Source: Burkholderiales bacterium
GTDB lineage: Bacteria > Pseudomonadota > Gammaproteobacteria > Burkholderiales > Burkholderiaceae_C
DNA length: 64,000 bases
Direction: 5' to 3'
Assembly: GCA_029268225.1 (NCBI GenBank)
Contig: JAJUGJ010000013.1
Coordinates: 1 to 64,000 of the forward strand
Position numbers and translations under genes: made by a program. Within the stretch, counting starts at the first letter, position 1. Every line of letters begins with the position of its first letter. The notes below the pieces were generated by a model. It was not told where the DNA came from. It searched no databases and saw nothing but the letters and a program-made list of their open reading frames with translations. Below are positions 56,412 through 64,000 of this stretch, in pieces.

Positions 56412-57763
56412 TGCCAGTTGCCAGCGTGCGCTCAGCGGTCATCATGCTGGGGGCGCTGGCCATGTCGGCCTTGCTGTATGCGGGGCTGCCCTTTGAGGCC
56501 GAGGTTCGCAAGAGCCTCGGCCTCACTGTTTTCATCGGTGTGCTTTGGTTGACCGAAGCCCTGCCTCTGGCGGTGGTGGCCTTGTTGGTGCCTCTGGGGG
56601 CCTTGCTGTTGGGCTTCGAGGGCTTGACCACGCAGAAGGCGCTGGCCCCTTTTGCCGATCCCATCGTGTTTCTCTTTCTGGGAGGCTTTGCACTGGCGGC
56701 AGCTTTGCGGGTGCAGCAACTCGATCGCAAGATGGCTGTCGCCTTGTTGGCCTTGTCGCGCGGGCACCTCGGCGCTGCGGTGGGCTTGCTGTTCGCGGCC
56801 ACGGCACTTCTGTCCATGGGCATCAGCAACACAGCCACAGCGGCCATGATGCTGCCGCTCACCCTGGGTGTGTTGCAGACGGTGGACCCTGAGCGGGACC
56901 GCCGGACCCATACCTTTGTCTTGCTCGGGGTGGCCTATGCAGCCAGCCTGGGTGGTTTGGGCACCTTGGTGGGTTCTCCACCCAATGCGCTCGCCGCGCG
57001 GGCCGCGGGGGTGGATTTTGCAGGGTGGTTGCGCATTGGGTTGCCGTTGATGGCGGTGTTGATGCCCCTGATGGTGCTGACCTTGTGGTTGGTGTTGCGC
57101 CCTCGACTGAACCAGCGCATCCCCATCGAGGCGGAAGTGGTGCCCTGGACCCGTGATCGCGTGCTCACGGTGCTGGTCTTCGGTGCCACGGCCTTGGGGT
57201 GGACGCTTGGCGGGCCTCGCCTGCAGGCTTGGGGCATTCAGAGTCCTGACACTTTTTTTGCGCTGGCTGCCTTGGTGGCCGTGGTCTGGCTGAGGCTGAC
57301 CTCGTGGGCGCAGTTGTCCGAGCAAACCGACTGGGGGGTGTTGATCCTGTTCGGTGGCGGTTTGGCCCTGGGGGATCTGCTGGGCGCGTCTGGCGCTTCG
57401 CAGGTCTTGGGGACACAGGTGGCACAGGGATTGGAGGGCAGCAATCCGGTGTGGATGCTGTTGGCCGTGTGCGCCTTCATGGTGCTCTTGAGCGAGTTCG
57501 CCAGCAACACCGCGGCAGCGGCCTTGTTGATTCCCGTGTTTGCGGCCATCGCATCGCGCATGGGTCTGCCACAGGATGTGCTGGTGATCACCGTTGCGTT
57601 GGCGGCATCTTGTGGCTTTGCCTTGCCGGTGGCCACGCCACCCAATGCGCTGGTGTTTGGCACCGGGCGCATCCCGCAGCGGCACATGCTGCTGGCGGGG
57701 GGCGCACTGGATGTGGTGTGCGTGGCGGTCGTCTCCTTGTGGGCCTGGAGCGCGTTACCATGA
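56411..57763 (+). CDS. DASS/SLC13-family carboxylate:sodium symporter-like permease
   Basis: Inner-membrane transporter of 450 residues with about 11 helices. The two SNT motifs typical of the divalent-anion:Na+ (DASS) fold are present: MGISNTATAAMMLPL in the first half and SEFASNTAAAALLIPV in the second. GTLVGSPPNALA and VATPPNALVFGTG are the paired substrate loops. It would import di- or tricarboxylates. The ATG shares a base with the chemoreceptor stop, so sensing and uptake may concern the same compound; the ligand is not known. Confidence 0.92.
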   Translation: MPVASVRSAVIMLGALAMSALLYAGLPFEAEVRKSLGLTVFIGVLWLTEALPLAVVALLVPLGALLLGFEGLTTQKALAPFADPIVFLFLGGFALAAALRVQQLDRKMAVALLALSRGHLGAAVGLLFAATALLSMGISNTATAAMMLPLTLGVLQTVDPERDRRTHTFVLLGVAYAASLGGLGTLVGSPPNALAARAAGVDFAGWLRIGLPLMAVLMPLMVLTLWLVLRPRLNQRIPIEAEVVPWTRDRVLTVLVFGATALGWTLGGPRLQAWGIQSPDTFFALAALVAVVWLRLTSWAQLSEQTDWGVLILFGGGLALGDLLGASGASQVLGTQVAQGLEGSNPVWMLLAVCAFMVLLSEFASNTAAAALLIPVFAAIASRMGLPQDVLVITVALAASCGFALPVATPPNALVFGTGRIPQRHMLLAGGALDVVCVAVVSLWAWSALP

Positions 57764-59352
57764 CCGGTATGCATGCGCCGACGCTGTTGCTGGTGGTGGT
57801 CGTTCTCAGTTTTGCCTGGGCGGTGGCGCTGGCCTGGGTGGCCGTGCCTCGCAAAAAGGATCTGCTGTGGTGCGCCCTGGCGATGGCCTTGCATGGGGTG
57901 GCCTACGTCTGTTTTGCGCAGACAGGCAAAGCCCCCCCTTTCGTGCCGGTCGTGCTGGGCAATGCCGCCTTGGTAGGGTGCATGGTGCTGTTGGTGGAGG
58001 TGTTTCTTGACCTTCGCGCCGTACAGGCTCGGCGCATCTGGTGGTGGGGACCCGTCCTGGCACTGCCGCTGGTTTTTGCTTTCTTTCCGTCGCCGGATCA
58101 CCTGGCCTTGCGTGTGGCGCTGGGCAGCGTGGTGTACGGGGGCCTGTGTGTGTGCATGGTGTGGCAGCTATGGCTTCCCCACCCGGCGCTGCCGGGGCGT
58201 GGTCGTTTCATCGCACTGAGCGGCGTCGGCCTGGTGTTGCTGATCTTTGTGCTGCGCTTGCATGGCGCACTCACCGCCGATCATCCCGCGTTGTCGTTCC
58301 GTGATGCCAGCGCGGTGCAGTCGCTTTCCGTGGTGGCTGCCTTGGTCGGCATGTCGCTGCTGGTTCTGGGCGTGGTGTTGATGAGTGAGGAGCGGCTGGC
58401 CAAGGCCTTGGCGCGCAGCAGCACCAACTACCGCCTGCTGGTTGAAAACGCGTCCGAGGGCATTGTGGTGGCGCAAAGCGGGCGGGTGCAGTTTGTCAAT
58501 CCGATGCTGTTGTCTTTGCTGGGGTACACCGCCGAGGATGTGCTGGGCCAGAACCTGCTGCAGTTCGTGTACGAAGACGACCGTGCCAAGGTGCTGGAGT
58601 CCTACAACCTGCGGGTGCAGGGCATGGCCCAAGGCTTGAAGTACCCGCTGCGCGTGCTCACCCATGACCGTGGCCTGCGCTGGTTTGAGATCAGTGGCAC
58701 GCAGTTCGAGTGGGGGGGGCGTCCGGCCACCCTCAATTTTCTCACCGACATTCAGGACCGCGTCGAGATGGAGAGCCAGATTCGCTCTCTCGCCTACCAC
58801 GACAGCCTGACGCAGTTGCCCAACCGCGTGCTGATGCGCGATCGACTCAAGCAGGCATTGGCCAGTCACAAGCGTTTGCCCCGGTATGGGGCATTGATGT
58901 TCCTGGATCTGGATCACTTCAAGCCTGTGAACGATGCGCACGGCCATGTGGCTGGCGATCTGGTGTTGATCGAGGTGGCGCAGCGTCTGATACGTTGCGT
59001 GCGCGAAACCGACACGGTGGCGCGCTTTGGTGGCGACGAGTTCGTGGTGATGCTGGCCGATCTGCACGAAGACCGGCCTACCTCTCTGGCTCAGGCTCGC
59101 AATGTGGCCGACAAGGTGCTGCGCAGTCTGTCCGAGCCCTATCACCTGAATCTGCCGCAAGAAGATGGCAGTGTGCGGCACGTGATGCATGAATGCGGCG
59201 CGAGCATTGGCTTGCTGCTCTTCCACAGCGAGGCGGGCAGCGAAGACCGCTTGTTGCAGCGCGCGGATTCCGCGATGTACCGCGCCAAGGAGGCAGGCCG
59301 TCAGACCATTGTGCTGGCTGAGCCTCAACCCGGTGACATGGCCTGCGCATAA
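57760..59352 (+). CDS. Membrane PAS-GGDEF diguanylate cyclase
   Basis: Makes c-di-GMP. From the ATG at 57760, which overlaps the transporter stop as ATGA, the protein has 530 residues; ATG at 57769 is an alternative. Six to seven hydrophobic helices (about 5-210) form an N-terminal sensor. A PAS domain follows (about 225-340: NYRLLVENASEGIVVAQSGR, FEISGTQFEW). The GGDEF domain (about 350-515) starts YHDSLTQLPNRVLMRDRL and has the active site RFGGDEFVVML. The inhibitory I-site RETD stands five residues before GG, so product inhibition is likely. No EAL domain is attached. Confidence 0.94.
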   Translation: MTGMHAPTLLLVVVVLSFAWAVALAWVAVPRKKDLLWCALAMALHGVAYVCFAQTGKAPPFVPVVLGNAALVGCMVLLVEVFLDLRAVQARRIWWWGPVLALPLVFAFFPSPDHLALRVALGSVVYGGLCVCMVWQLWLPHPALPGRGRFIALSGVGLVLLIFVLRLHGALTADHPALSFRDASAVQSLSVVAALVGMSLLVLGVVLMSEERLAKALARSSTNYRLLVENASEGIVVAQSGRVQFVNPMLLSLLGYTAEDVLGQNLLQFVYEDDRAKVLESYNLRVQGMAQGLKYPLRVLTHDRGLRWFEISGTQFEWGGRPATLNFLTDIQDRVEMESQIRSLAYHDSLTQLPNRVLMRDRLKQALASHKRLPRYGALMFLDLDHFKPVNDAHGHVAGDLVLIEVAQRLIRCVRETDTVARFGGDEFVVMLADLHEDRPTSLAQARNVADKVLRSLSEPYHLNLPQEDGSVRHVMHECGASIGLLLFHSEAGSEDRLLQRADSAMYRAKEAGRQTIVLAEPQPGDMACA

Positions 59353-59367
59353 TGGGCATTCCGTTCC

Positions 59368-60021
59368 ATGGAGGATTGCACCTTGCCAGTTGCCACCCGA
59401 CGCGATGATGACGATGAGGCCGACACCGACGTCGTGCCGTTTCAGGGCCTGCTGCGCTACGAGCGTCAGGTGCCGGTGCGGCAGGTGTCGTACTACATCT
59501 GCGGTGAGCTCAAAGAGCCGCAGTACTACACCGAGTTGTTCTACACGCTGCGCACCGCCAGTGAAACGGATCTGATTTACCTGCACCTGAACTCCCCCGG
59601 TGGGGACTTCAACACGGGGCTGCAGATCATCAACAACATCGCGGCATCCAGCGCCCGGGTGGTCACCATCCTGGAGGCCCGTGCGTACTCGATGGCGGCC
59701 CTCATTTTCCTCAGCGGGGATGAGCTGTTCGTGCACGACAACTGTCAGCTCATGTTCCACACCTATTCCGGCATCTTCGCGGGCAAGGGCAATGAGCAAC
59801 AGGCCGAAATTGCCGCAGTGGGGCGCTGGTTCGAGAAAGTGATGCGGCGCATCTGTACGCCATTCCTCTCGGATGACGAGGTGGACCGCATCCTCAAGGG
59901 GGCGGACTACTGGATCGACTCGGACGAGATCAGCCGACGCCTGTCGCGTAAAACTGCGGCCTCCAAGACGCGCAAACCGGTGGCACGCAAAACCAAGGTC
60001 ACGGTCAGCGCCAAGGGCTGA
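59368..60021 (+). CDS. ClpP-like serine protease
   Basis: ClpP-fold peptidase of 217 residues, not the housekeeping ClpP. The triad positions are filled: Ser108 in EARAYSMAAL, His131 in LMFHTYSG and Asp180 in KGADYWID. LHLNSPGGDFNTGLQI supplies the oxyanion-hole region. An acidic N terminus (RRDDDDEADTD) and a Lys/Arg-rich tail (TRKPVARKTKV) are not seen in housekeeping ClpP. The ATG at 59368 gives the full length; a TTG at 59383 has a perfect GGAGG at 8 bases and may be the true start. No AAA+ partner is adjacent. Confidence 0.82.
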   Translation: MEDCTLPVATRRDDDDEADTDVVPFQGLLRYERQVPVRQVSYYICGELKEPQYYTELFYTLRTASETDLIYLHLNSPGGDFNTGLQIINNIAASSARVVTILEARAYSMAALIFLSGDELFVHDNCQLMFHTYSGIFAGKGNEQQAEIAAVGRWFEKVMRRICTPFLSDDEVDRILKGADYWIDSDEISRRLSRKTAASKTRKPVARKTKVTVSAKG

Positions 60022-60022
60022 A

Positions 60023-60475
60023 TCACATCAGCAAGAGCCAGTCTTCGAACAGCACGCCCTGGATGCGTTGGGGCAGGCCTTGCTGTGTCAGGTAGTCGTT
60101 GAGCGTGTACTGGATGTAGCCCCCCATCTCGGTCATGCTGTCCGGGCGGGAGAGATCTTCGTAACTGAGCTCGGTCGTCATGGTCTCGACCATGGTGCGA
60201 AACGCCGGGGCATAGGGCCCCAGTGCCTTCTGATCTTTCGGGTCCTGCAACTGCAGTCCAAATTTGAAGGCGAGCACGCTGCCGTCCGACATCTTGGTTT
60301 CGATCTTGTCGATGCTCAGATAGATGGGCACCGGGCGGGACTGTTCAGAGGGCGCCTGAACGAACTTCTGCCATGACCAGGCCGCCAGGGCCAGCAAGGC
60401 AATCAAGGCAGCGCCTGCGAGGATCAAGGTCCACACGCTGCGGTTGCTGTCGGACTGGGCGGTCGCCGCACTCAT
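60023..60475 (-). CDS. FliL-like flagellar basal-body-associated protein
   Basis: Single-span inner-membrane protein of 150 residues. TM is about 13-33 (VWTLILAGAALIALLALAAW), followed by a periplasmic domain with YLSIDKIETKMSDG, GPYAPAFRTMVETMTTELSYEDL and the C-terminal LPQRIQGVLFEDWLLL. That ending matches the FliL pattern (GVLFTDWLLL-like). FliL supports stator function in swimming and swarming. It stands apart from the fliMNOPQR genes; flgK/flgL are 2.4 kb away. It is convergent with the ClpP-like gene, with one base between stops. Confidence 0.75.
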   Translation of the reverse strand: MSAATAQSDSNRSVWTLILAGAALIALLALAAWSWQKFVQAPSEQSRPVPIYLSIDKIETKMSDGSVLAFKFGLQLQDPKDQKALGPYAPAFRTMVETMTTELSYEDLSRPDSMTEMGGYIQYTLNDYLTQQGLPQRIQGVLFEDWLLLM

Positions 60476-60582
60476 CCAGAAATCTCCTGTTCACTCCAGC
60501 CGATACCTTACACCCGGCCGCCTGTGAGCGACGGATGGTGTGGGCTGGTCTCGGGACTATGTCACGCGGGTTGGCGCGGTCG

Positions 60583-61614
60583 TCAAGACAGCCAGGCAGG
60601 CTGGTCCGTGGGGGCCTGCAGCAGTTCGATTTGCTGGTTCAGCAGGTCGGTTTGCTGCTGCCAGTAATTGCCGCTGCCAAACCAGGGGAAGGCCGCGGGG
60701 AAGGCCGGGTCCGCCCAGCGCCGCGCCAGCCAGGCGCTGTGGTGAAGGATGCGCAGGGTGCGCAGCGGCTCGATCAGGCGCAGCTCGCGCCAGTCGAACT
60801 CGGCCACGGTCTCGTAACCATCCAGCAGGGCGTCCAGCTGACCGCGGCGGTCGGCTTCGTTGCCGCTCAGCAGCATCCAGAAATCCTGCACAGCCGGAGC
60901 CATACACGCGTCGTCCAGGTCGACAAAGTGGGGGCCGTCGGGGGTCCACAGCACATTGCCGGGGTGGCAGTCACCGTGTACGCGGCGGTAGCGCAGGTCG
61001 GGGATGCGTTCGAAGGCCGCTTGAGCGAGGTCGAGGGCCTGGTCGGCAGCACTCAGCCAGCGGGGGGCCTGGTCGGGCGGCAGGATGCCGTGGCTCGCCA
61101 GCCAGTCGCGAGCACCACGGCCGGTCTGGTCGACATCCAGTCGCAGGCGGTGTGTGAAGGGTTGCTCGGCGCCCACCGTGTGCAGGCGGGCCAAGAATCG
61201 TCCCAGCCAACGCAGCACCTCAGGGTCTTCCAGCTCTGGCGCCCGCCCGCCGCGGCGGGGGGAGACGGCCACGCGGTGCCCGCGAAAGGCGCCCAGGGTG
61301 GGCGGGCTGCCCAGCAGCGTCGCCCCTGGTGTGCCGTTGGCCGCCAGCGTGAGCGGCGGCACGGCGGGCACTTCGGCGTCGGCCAAGGCCTGGGTGAAGG
61401 TGTGTTCTTCCAGGATCTGGGCGTCGCTCCAGCGTCCGGGACGGTAGAACTTGGCGACCACGAACCCGCCATCGTCCAGGCCAACCTGGAAGACGCGGTT
61501 TTCGTAGGAGTTCAGCTGCAGCAGTCGCCCGTCCACGCCTTGGCCAAAGGCCTCCAGGGTGTCGAGGACGAGATCGGGCGTGAGGTCGGCGTAAGGGGTG
61601 TCAGCGGCGTGCAT
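60583..61614 (-). CDS. srkA: Stress-response serine/threonine kinase SrkA (YihE/RdoA)
   Basis: Aminoglycoside-phosphotransferase-fold protein kinase that protects from oxidative and envelope stress. 343 residues. DGRLLQLNSYENRVFQVGL and FVVAKFYRPGRWSDAQILEEH form the nucleotide-binding N lobe with the catalytic Lys. The catalytic loop is VHGDCHPGNVLW and the metal Asp is in FVDLDDACMAPA. These are the YihE signatures. The start is the ATG at 61614. It lies 107 bp from the FliL-like start and 28 bp after the HDOD gene on the same strand. Confidence 0.93.
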   Translation of the reverse strand: MHAADTPYADLTPDLVLDTLEAFGQGVDGRLLQLNSYENRVFQVGLDDGGFVVAKFYRPGRWSDAQILEEHTFTQALADAEVPAVPPLTLAANGTPGATLLGSPPTLGAFRGHRVAVSPRRGGRAPELEDPEVLRWLGRFLARLHTVGAEQPFTHRLRLDVDQTGRGARDWLASHGILPPDQAPRWLSAADQALDLAQAAFERIPDLRYRRVHGDCHPGNVLWTPDGPHFVDLDDACMAPAVQDFWMLLSGNEADRRGQLDALLDGYETVAEFDWRELRLIEPLRTLRILHHSAWLARRWADPAFPAAFPWFGSGNYWQQQTDLLNQQIELLQAPTDQPAWLS

Positions 61615-61642
61615 GCCGCATCTTAGGCGACGACGCTGTGGC

Positions 61643-62851
61643 TCAGTCCAGCTGGGCGGCGTTGTACATGGCCTTGAGGATCGCGGCGTTCAGGTCGGGG
61701 AACGTCAGCAGCAGCTTGTCGGCCACGTCCTTGATGTCGTAGATGATGCCGGCCTCGATGGCCTGGACCAGCTCGAAATAGGGCTCGTAGGGGCCGGACT
61801 GGTCTGCCAGGGCCTGGAAGACCCGCTCGGGGACCGGGATCGTTTTCAGCAACTCGCTGAAAGGCTGACGGAACATGCGGTCGAGCAGCGAGAACACGCC
61901 GCAGATGAACAACTCGTTGCGCATCTCGTCGTCACCGCTGATCTTGGCGAGCTCTTCCATCAGCAGGCCGCGGCGCACGGCCGCGAACATGACCGGACGC
62001 ATATTGGGATCCTTGCTGGCGGTGGCCAGCAACAGGGCCAGCCAGCGCTTGAGGCGCTGGTAGCCCAGGATCATGATGGCGTGGCGGAAGGAGCTGATCT
62101 CAACCGACAGCCCGAAAGCCGGCGAGTTGATGTAGCGCATCAGCTTGAAGGCCAGGGGCGGGTCACGCTTGAGGGTGTTTTCGAGGTCTTCGATGTCCTC
62201 GCCGCGGTGCAGCTGGTCGATCAGCTGCACGATCACCTGCAGGGCAGGCTGGTCAGCGGGCTTGCTGGACTGGTCGATGACGTTGTCGATGGGCCAGCCA
62301 AGCACGGCCACCGCCCCCTTGCGGAACGACAGCTCCATCTCTTCGATGCTGGTGATGCCGGCTTGAACGTGGCTGATGCTGCGCACCGTGCCCTCTGGGG
62401 CCGTGCTGGGCTGGGTCGGGTTGCCTTGCTGGATCCGTCGGTCATCGGCGTAGTCGATGAGCGAATACTTGAAGCAGGGCAGCACTTCCCGGGGCAACTC
62501 TTGCAGCGGCCGCCCTTTGAGCAGCAGGGTGTTCTTGCGGCTGTGAAGAGCGAGCAGGGCGGCGCTGTTGCCCGGGTCAACCGCCATGAAGGCTGGCACT
62601 TCGATGTAAATGTGTGCCGGCACCTCGGTTTGCAGCAGGTCCTGCAGCAGGCTTTCGCTGGTCACGTTCAGCCACAGCTGTTGCCCACCTTCGGGCCAGG
62701 TCTCTGCCAGGGCCGCCAGCAAGGCTGCGGCATCGGGTGCGGCATCTTGTGTCAGCGGCATCACCGTCAGGCGGGTGGCGATGACGGTGCGGCTGCGGTC
62801 GATGACAGGGCTGTAGGCGAGGGCGGTCTGACCCAGGATGGGATGGTTCAT
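61643..62851 (-). CDS. EAL-like/HDOD domain signalling protein
   Basis: Regulatory protein of 402 residues. The N-terminal half (about 1-180) is a degenerate EAL-type domain (TRLTVMPLTQ; LWLNVTSESLLQDLL; HIYIEVPAFMA) that lacks the EAL/DDFG catalytic residues. The HDOD domain (about 200-390) has LQVIVQLIDQLHRGEDIEDL, NTLKRDPPLAFKLMRYINSP and FRHAIMILGYQRLKRWLALL. HDOD proteins act in c-di-GMP, stress or motility signalling; this resembles the YuxH class. It follows flgL by 26 bp on the same strand, so it is likely a late flagellar-operon or motility-linked gene. Confidence 0.88.
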   Translation of the reverse strand: MNHPILGQTALAYSPVIDRSRTVIATRLTVMPLTQDAAPDAAALLAALAETWPEGGQQLWLNVTSESLLQDLLQTEVPAHIYIEVPAFMAVDPGNSAALLALHSRKNTLLLKGRPLQELPREVLPCFKYSLIDYADDRRIQQGNPTQPSTAPEGTVRSISHVQAGITSIEEMELSFRKGAVAVLGWPIDNVIDQSSKPADQPALQVIVQLIDQLHRGEDIEDLENTLKRDPPLAFKLMRYINSPAFGLSVEISSFRHAIMILGYQRLKRWLALLLATASKDPNMRPVMFAAVRRGLLMEELAKISGDDEMRNELFICGVFSLLDRMFRQPFSELLKTIPVPERVFQALADQSGPYEPYFELVQAIEAGIIYDIKDVADKLLLTFPDLNAAILKAMYNAAQLD

Positions 62852-62877
62852 GGAAGCGACGCAGCGAGGATCGGGTT

Positions 62878-63798
62878 TCAGCTAATGTACTGGAACAGTG
62901 ACATTTTCTGAATCGATGCGTAGCTCTGAAGTGCGGCTTCGTACCCGGTTTGCTTGTTTTGAAATTCGGAGATGGCGCGGACCATGTCCAGGTCTTCGGC
63001 GTTCGACTTTTCGGTCTCAGAAGCCAGTTTGCTGTCTGCCAGACGCGACTCGATCCCGTCAAGGCGGTTGAGCATTTCACCGGCTTGCGAGCGTGCGGTC
63101 TGGAACTGGCCCAGGGCGCGGTCGAGCCGTGCCAGGCCCGTGGTCACCGTGCCGCTGACGTTGGTGCCCGCCTCCAGGTCGGTGATGGCCGTGTCCAGGG
63201 CGGTGAACACGCTGAAGCTTTCGGTGGTGCCGCCGCCGAGGTCGCGGGTGATGTTCATCCAGATCGCCTCGCCGTTCATGGTCAGGTTGACCTGTTCGGT
63301 GGAGGCGGCCAGCACCTCGCCGGGCGTGCCGTTGAAGTTGACGACGCCCGCCGTTTCGGTGAACGGGGCGGTCGTGGCGCCCTTGCCGCCAAAAACGTAG
63401 CCGCCACCGCCATCGGGCTGGTTGGCCACGGACACGAGTTGCTTGCGGATTTCGCGCAGTTTGGCGGTGAGCGCCTCACGCTCGCCTTGCGAATAAGTGG
63501 CGTTGCCGGCTGCCACGATGGTTTCCCGCGCGGTTTGCAACAGGTCCACGGCATTGCCCAAGCCTGATTCGGCCAGGGACATGGCGTTGCGGCTGGCCTG
63601 CACGGCGCGCAGGTCGGCGTCGGAGCGGGCCATGGAGGCCAGGGCGCGTTCGGCGCGCGCGGCGGCCGTCGGGTCGTCGCTGGCAGCGTTGACGCGCTTG
63701 CCGGAGGTCAGCTGGATCTGGGCCGTGCTGAGATCCTGCTGGCGCTGCTGCAGGTTGGTGATGGTTTGTTCGTAGCGGTAAGCCGTGGAGAGTCGCAT
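62878..63798 (-). CDS. flgL: Flagellar hook-associated protein 3 FlgL
   Basis: Hook-filament junction protein exported by the flagellar type III system. The ATG at 63798, after AAGGAG with 7 bases, gives 306 residues; a GTG at 63804 is upstream. The N-terminal flagellin-like helix MRLSTAYRYEQTITNLQQRQ and ASDDPTAAARAERALASMARSD are conserved, as is the C-terminal DLDMVRAISEFQNKQTGYEA with YASIQKMSLFQYIS. It lies 11 bp after flgK, with which it is surely co-transcribed. Confidence 0.95.
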   Translation of the reverse strand: MRLSTAYRYEQTITNLQQRQQDLSTAQIQLTSGKRVNAASDDPTAAARAERALASMARSDADLRAVQASRNAMSLAESGLGNAVDLLQTARETIVAAGNATYSQGEREALTAKLREIRKQLVSVANQPDGGGGYVFGGKGATTAPFTETAGVVNFNGTPGEVLAASTEQVNLTMNGEAIWMNITRDLGGGTTESFSVFTALDTAITDLEAGTNVSGTVTTGLARLDRALGQFQTARSQAGEMLNRLDGIESRLADSKLASETEKSNAEDLDMVRAISEFQNKQTGYEAALQSYASIQKMSLFQYIS

Positions 63799-63809
63799 GG
63801 TCACGCTCC

Positions 63810-64000
63810 TTAACGGTTGATGCTCAGCAGCGTGTCGAACACGGTCTGCGCAACCTGCAGCACTTTGGCGGCAGCTTGGTAGCTTTGTTGATACTGGATC
63901 AGGCGGGAGGCCTCTTCGTCAAGGTTGACGCCGGTCTCGCCGCTGAGCATTTGTCGGGAGTTGTCTTCCAGCGTGCTGGAGATCTCAGACGCTGTACGAC
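63810..64000 (-). CDS. flgK: Flagellar hook-associated protein 1 FlgK (C-terminal part)
   Basis: Only the last 62 codons are inside the window; the rest lies beyond base 64000. The frame ends TLLSINR followed by TAA, and NLDEEASRLIQYQQSYQAAA with KVLQVAQTVFDT is the diagnostic FlgK C-terminal helix. FlgK and FlgL together form the hook-filament junction. No start is visible. Confidence 0.93.
   Translation of the reverse strand, partial: RTASEISSTLEDNSRQMLSGETGVNLDEEASRLIQYQQSYQAAAKVLQVAQTVFDTLLSINR

Overview
The window reads as a chromosomal segment of a high-GC, flagellated, PEP-CTERM/exosortase-type betaproteobacterium of the order Burkholderiales. The evidence is the petABC-sspA-sspB block, his genes next to tatABC, the AlkK-type/liv/FadB-like fatty-acid cluster, nadK-recN beside hrcA, and protein sequences typical of the Leptothrix/Aquabacterium/Comamonadaceae neighbourhood. 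The genus cannot be fixed by eye. There is no prophage, insertion sequence, CRISPR array or rRNA operon, and no gene-free stretch above 300 bp.

Region 1 (1-17163), core metabolism and export. hisB(partial)-hisH-hisA-hisF run on the + strand to a terminator. A block on the opposite strand follows: a Nif3-like gene, a divergent DegS-like protease, a PEP-CTERM surface protein, and the operon hisI-hisE-tatA-tatB-tatC. This fits an ancestral hisBHAFIE-tatABC order with the hisI-to-nif3 part inverted. After pdxA, a DUF1631 gene and mscL come petABC (cytochrome bc1), sspA, sspB and a tRNA-Thr. The Rieske subunit has a twin-arginine signal, the substrate type of the TatABC encoded here.

Region 2 (17307-30420), sensing and efflux. 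A DASH-type cryptochrome is followed by a WYL regulator, a substrate-binding lipoprotein and a hybrid histidine kinase. The lipoprotein and kinase overlap by 4 bp with no ABC transporter nearby. A TolC-like outer membrane protein and an isoaspartyl methyltransferase-like gene come next, then an RND pump with its adaptor and a TetR regulator that carries a frameshift.

Region 3 (30501-47735), a fatty-acid/acyl-CoA catabolic island, all on +. It holds a thioesterase, a nitroreductase, an AlkK-type acyl-CoA ligase, a five-gene branched-chain-type ABC transporter, a FadB-like fusion enzyme, enoyl-CoA hydratase, acyl-CoA dehydrogenase, a Dabb protein, two SDRs, a PaaI-type thioesterase and a CurA-like reductase. 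No thiolase is present. Three terminators split the island, and a 26-bp palindrome precedes the FadB-like gene.

Region 4 (47779-64000), stress, signalling and motility. nadK-recN-rapZ run on -, divergent from hrcA. A metallo-hydrolase, a CAU tRNA, yggL and an unannotated 55-residue ORF follow. Next is a tightly coupled chain of chemoreceptor, DASS transporter and PAS-GGDEF cyclase, with a sigma-28-like promoter in front. A ClpP-like protease, a FliL-like protein, SrkA kinase, an HDOD protein and flgL/flgK(partial) close the window.

The strongest follow-up leads are the inverted his/tat block, the sigma-54-like site before the PEP-CTERM gene, the lipoprotein-kinase pair, the frameshifted tetR with its intact operator, the palindrome before the FadB-like gene, the Walker A Lys-to-Arg change in LivF, and the small ORF at 54281-54448.
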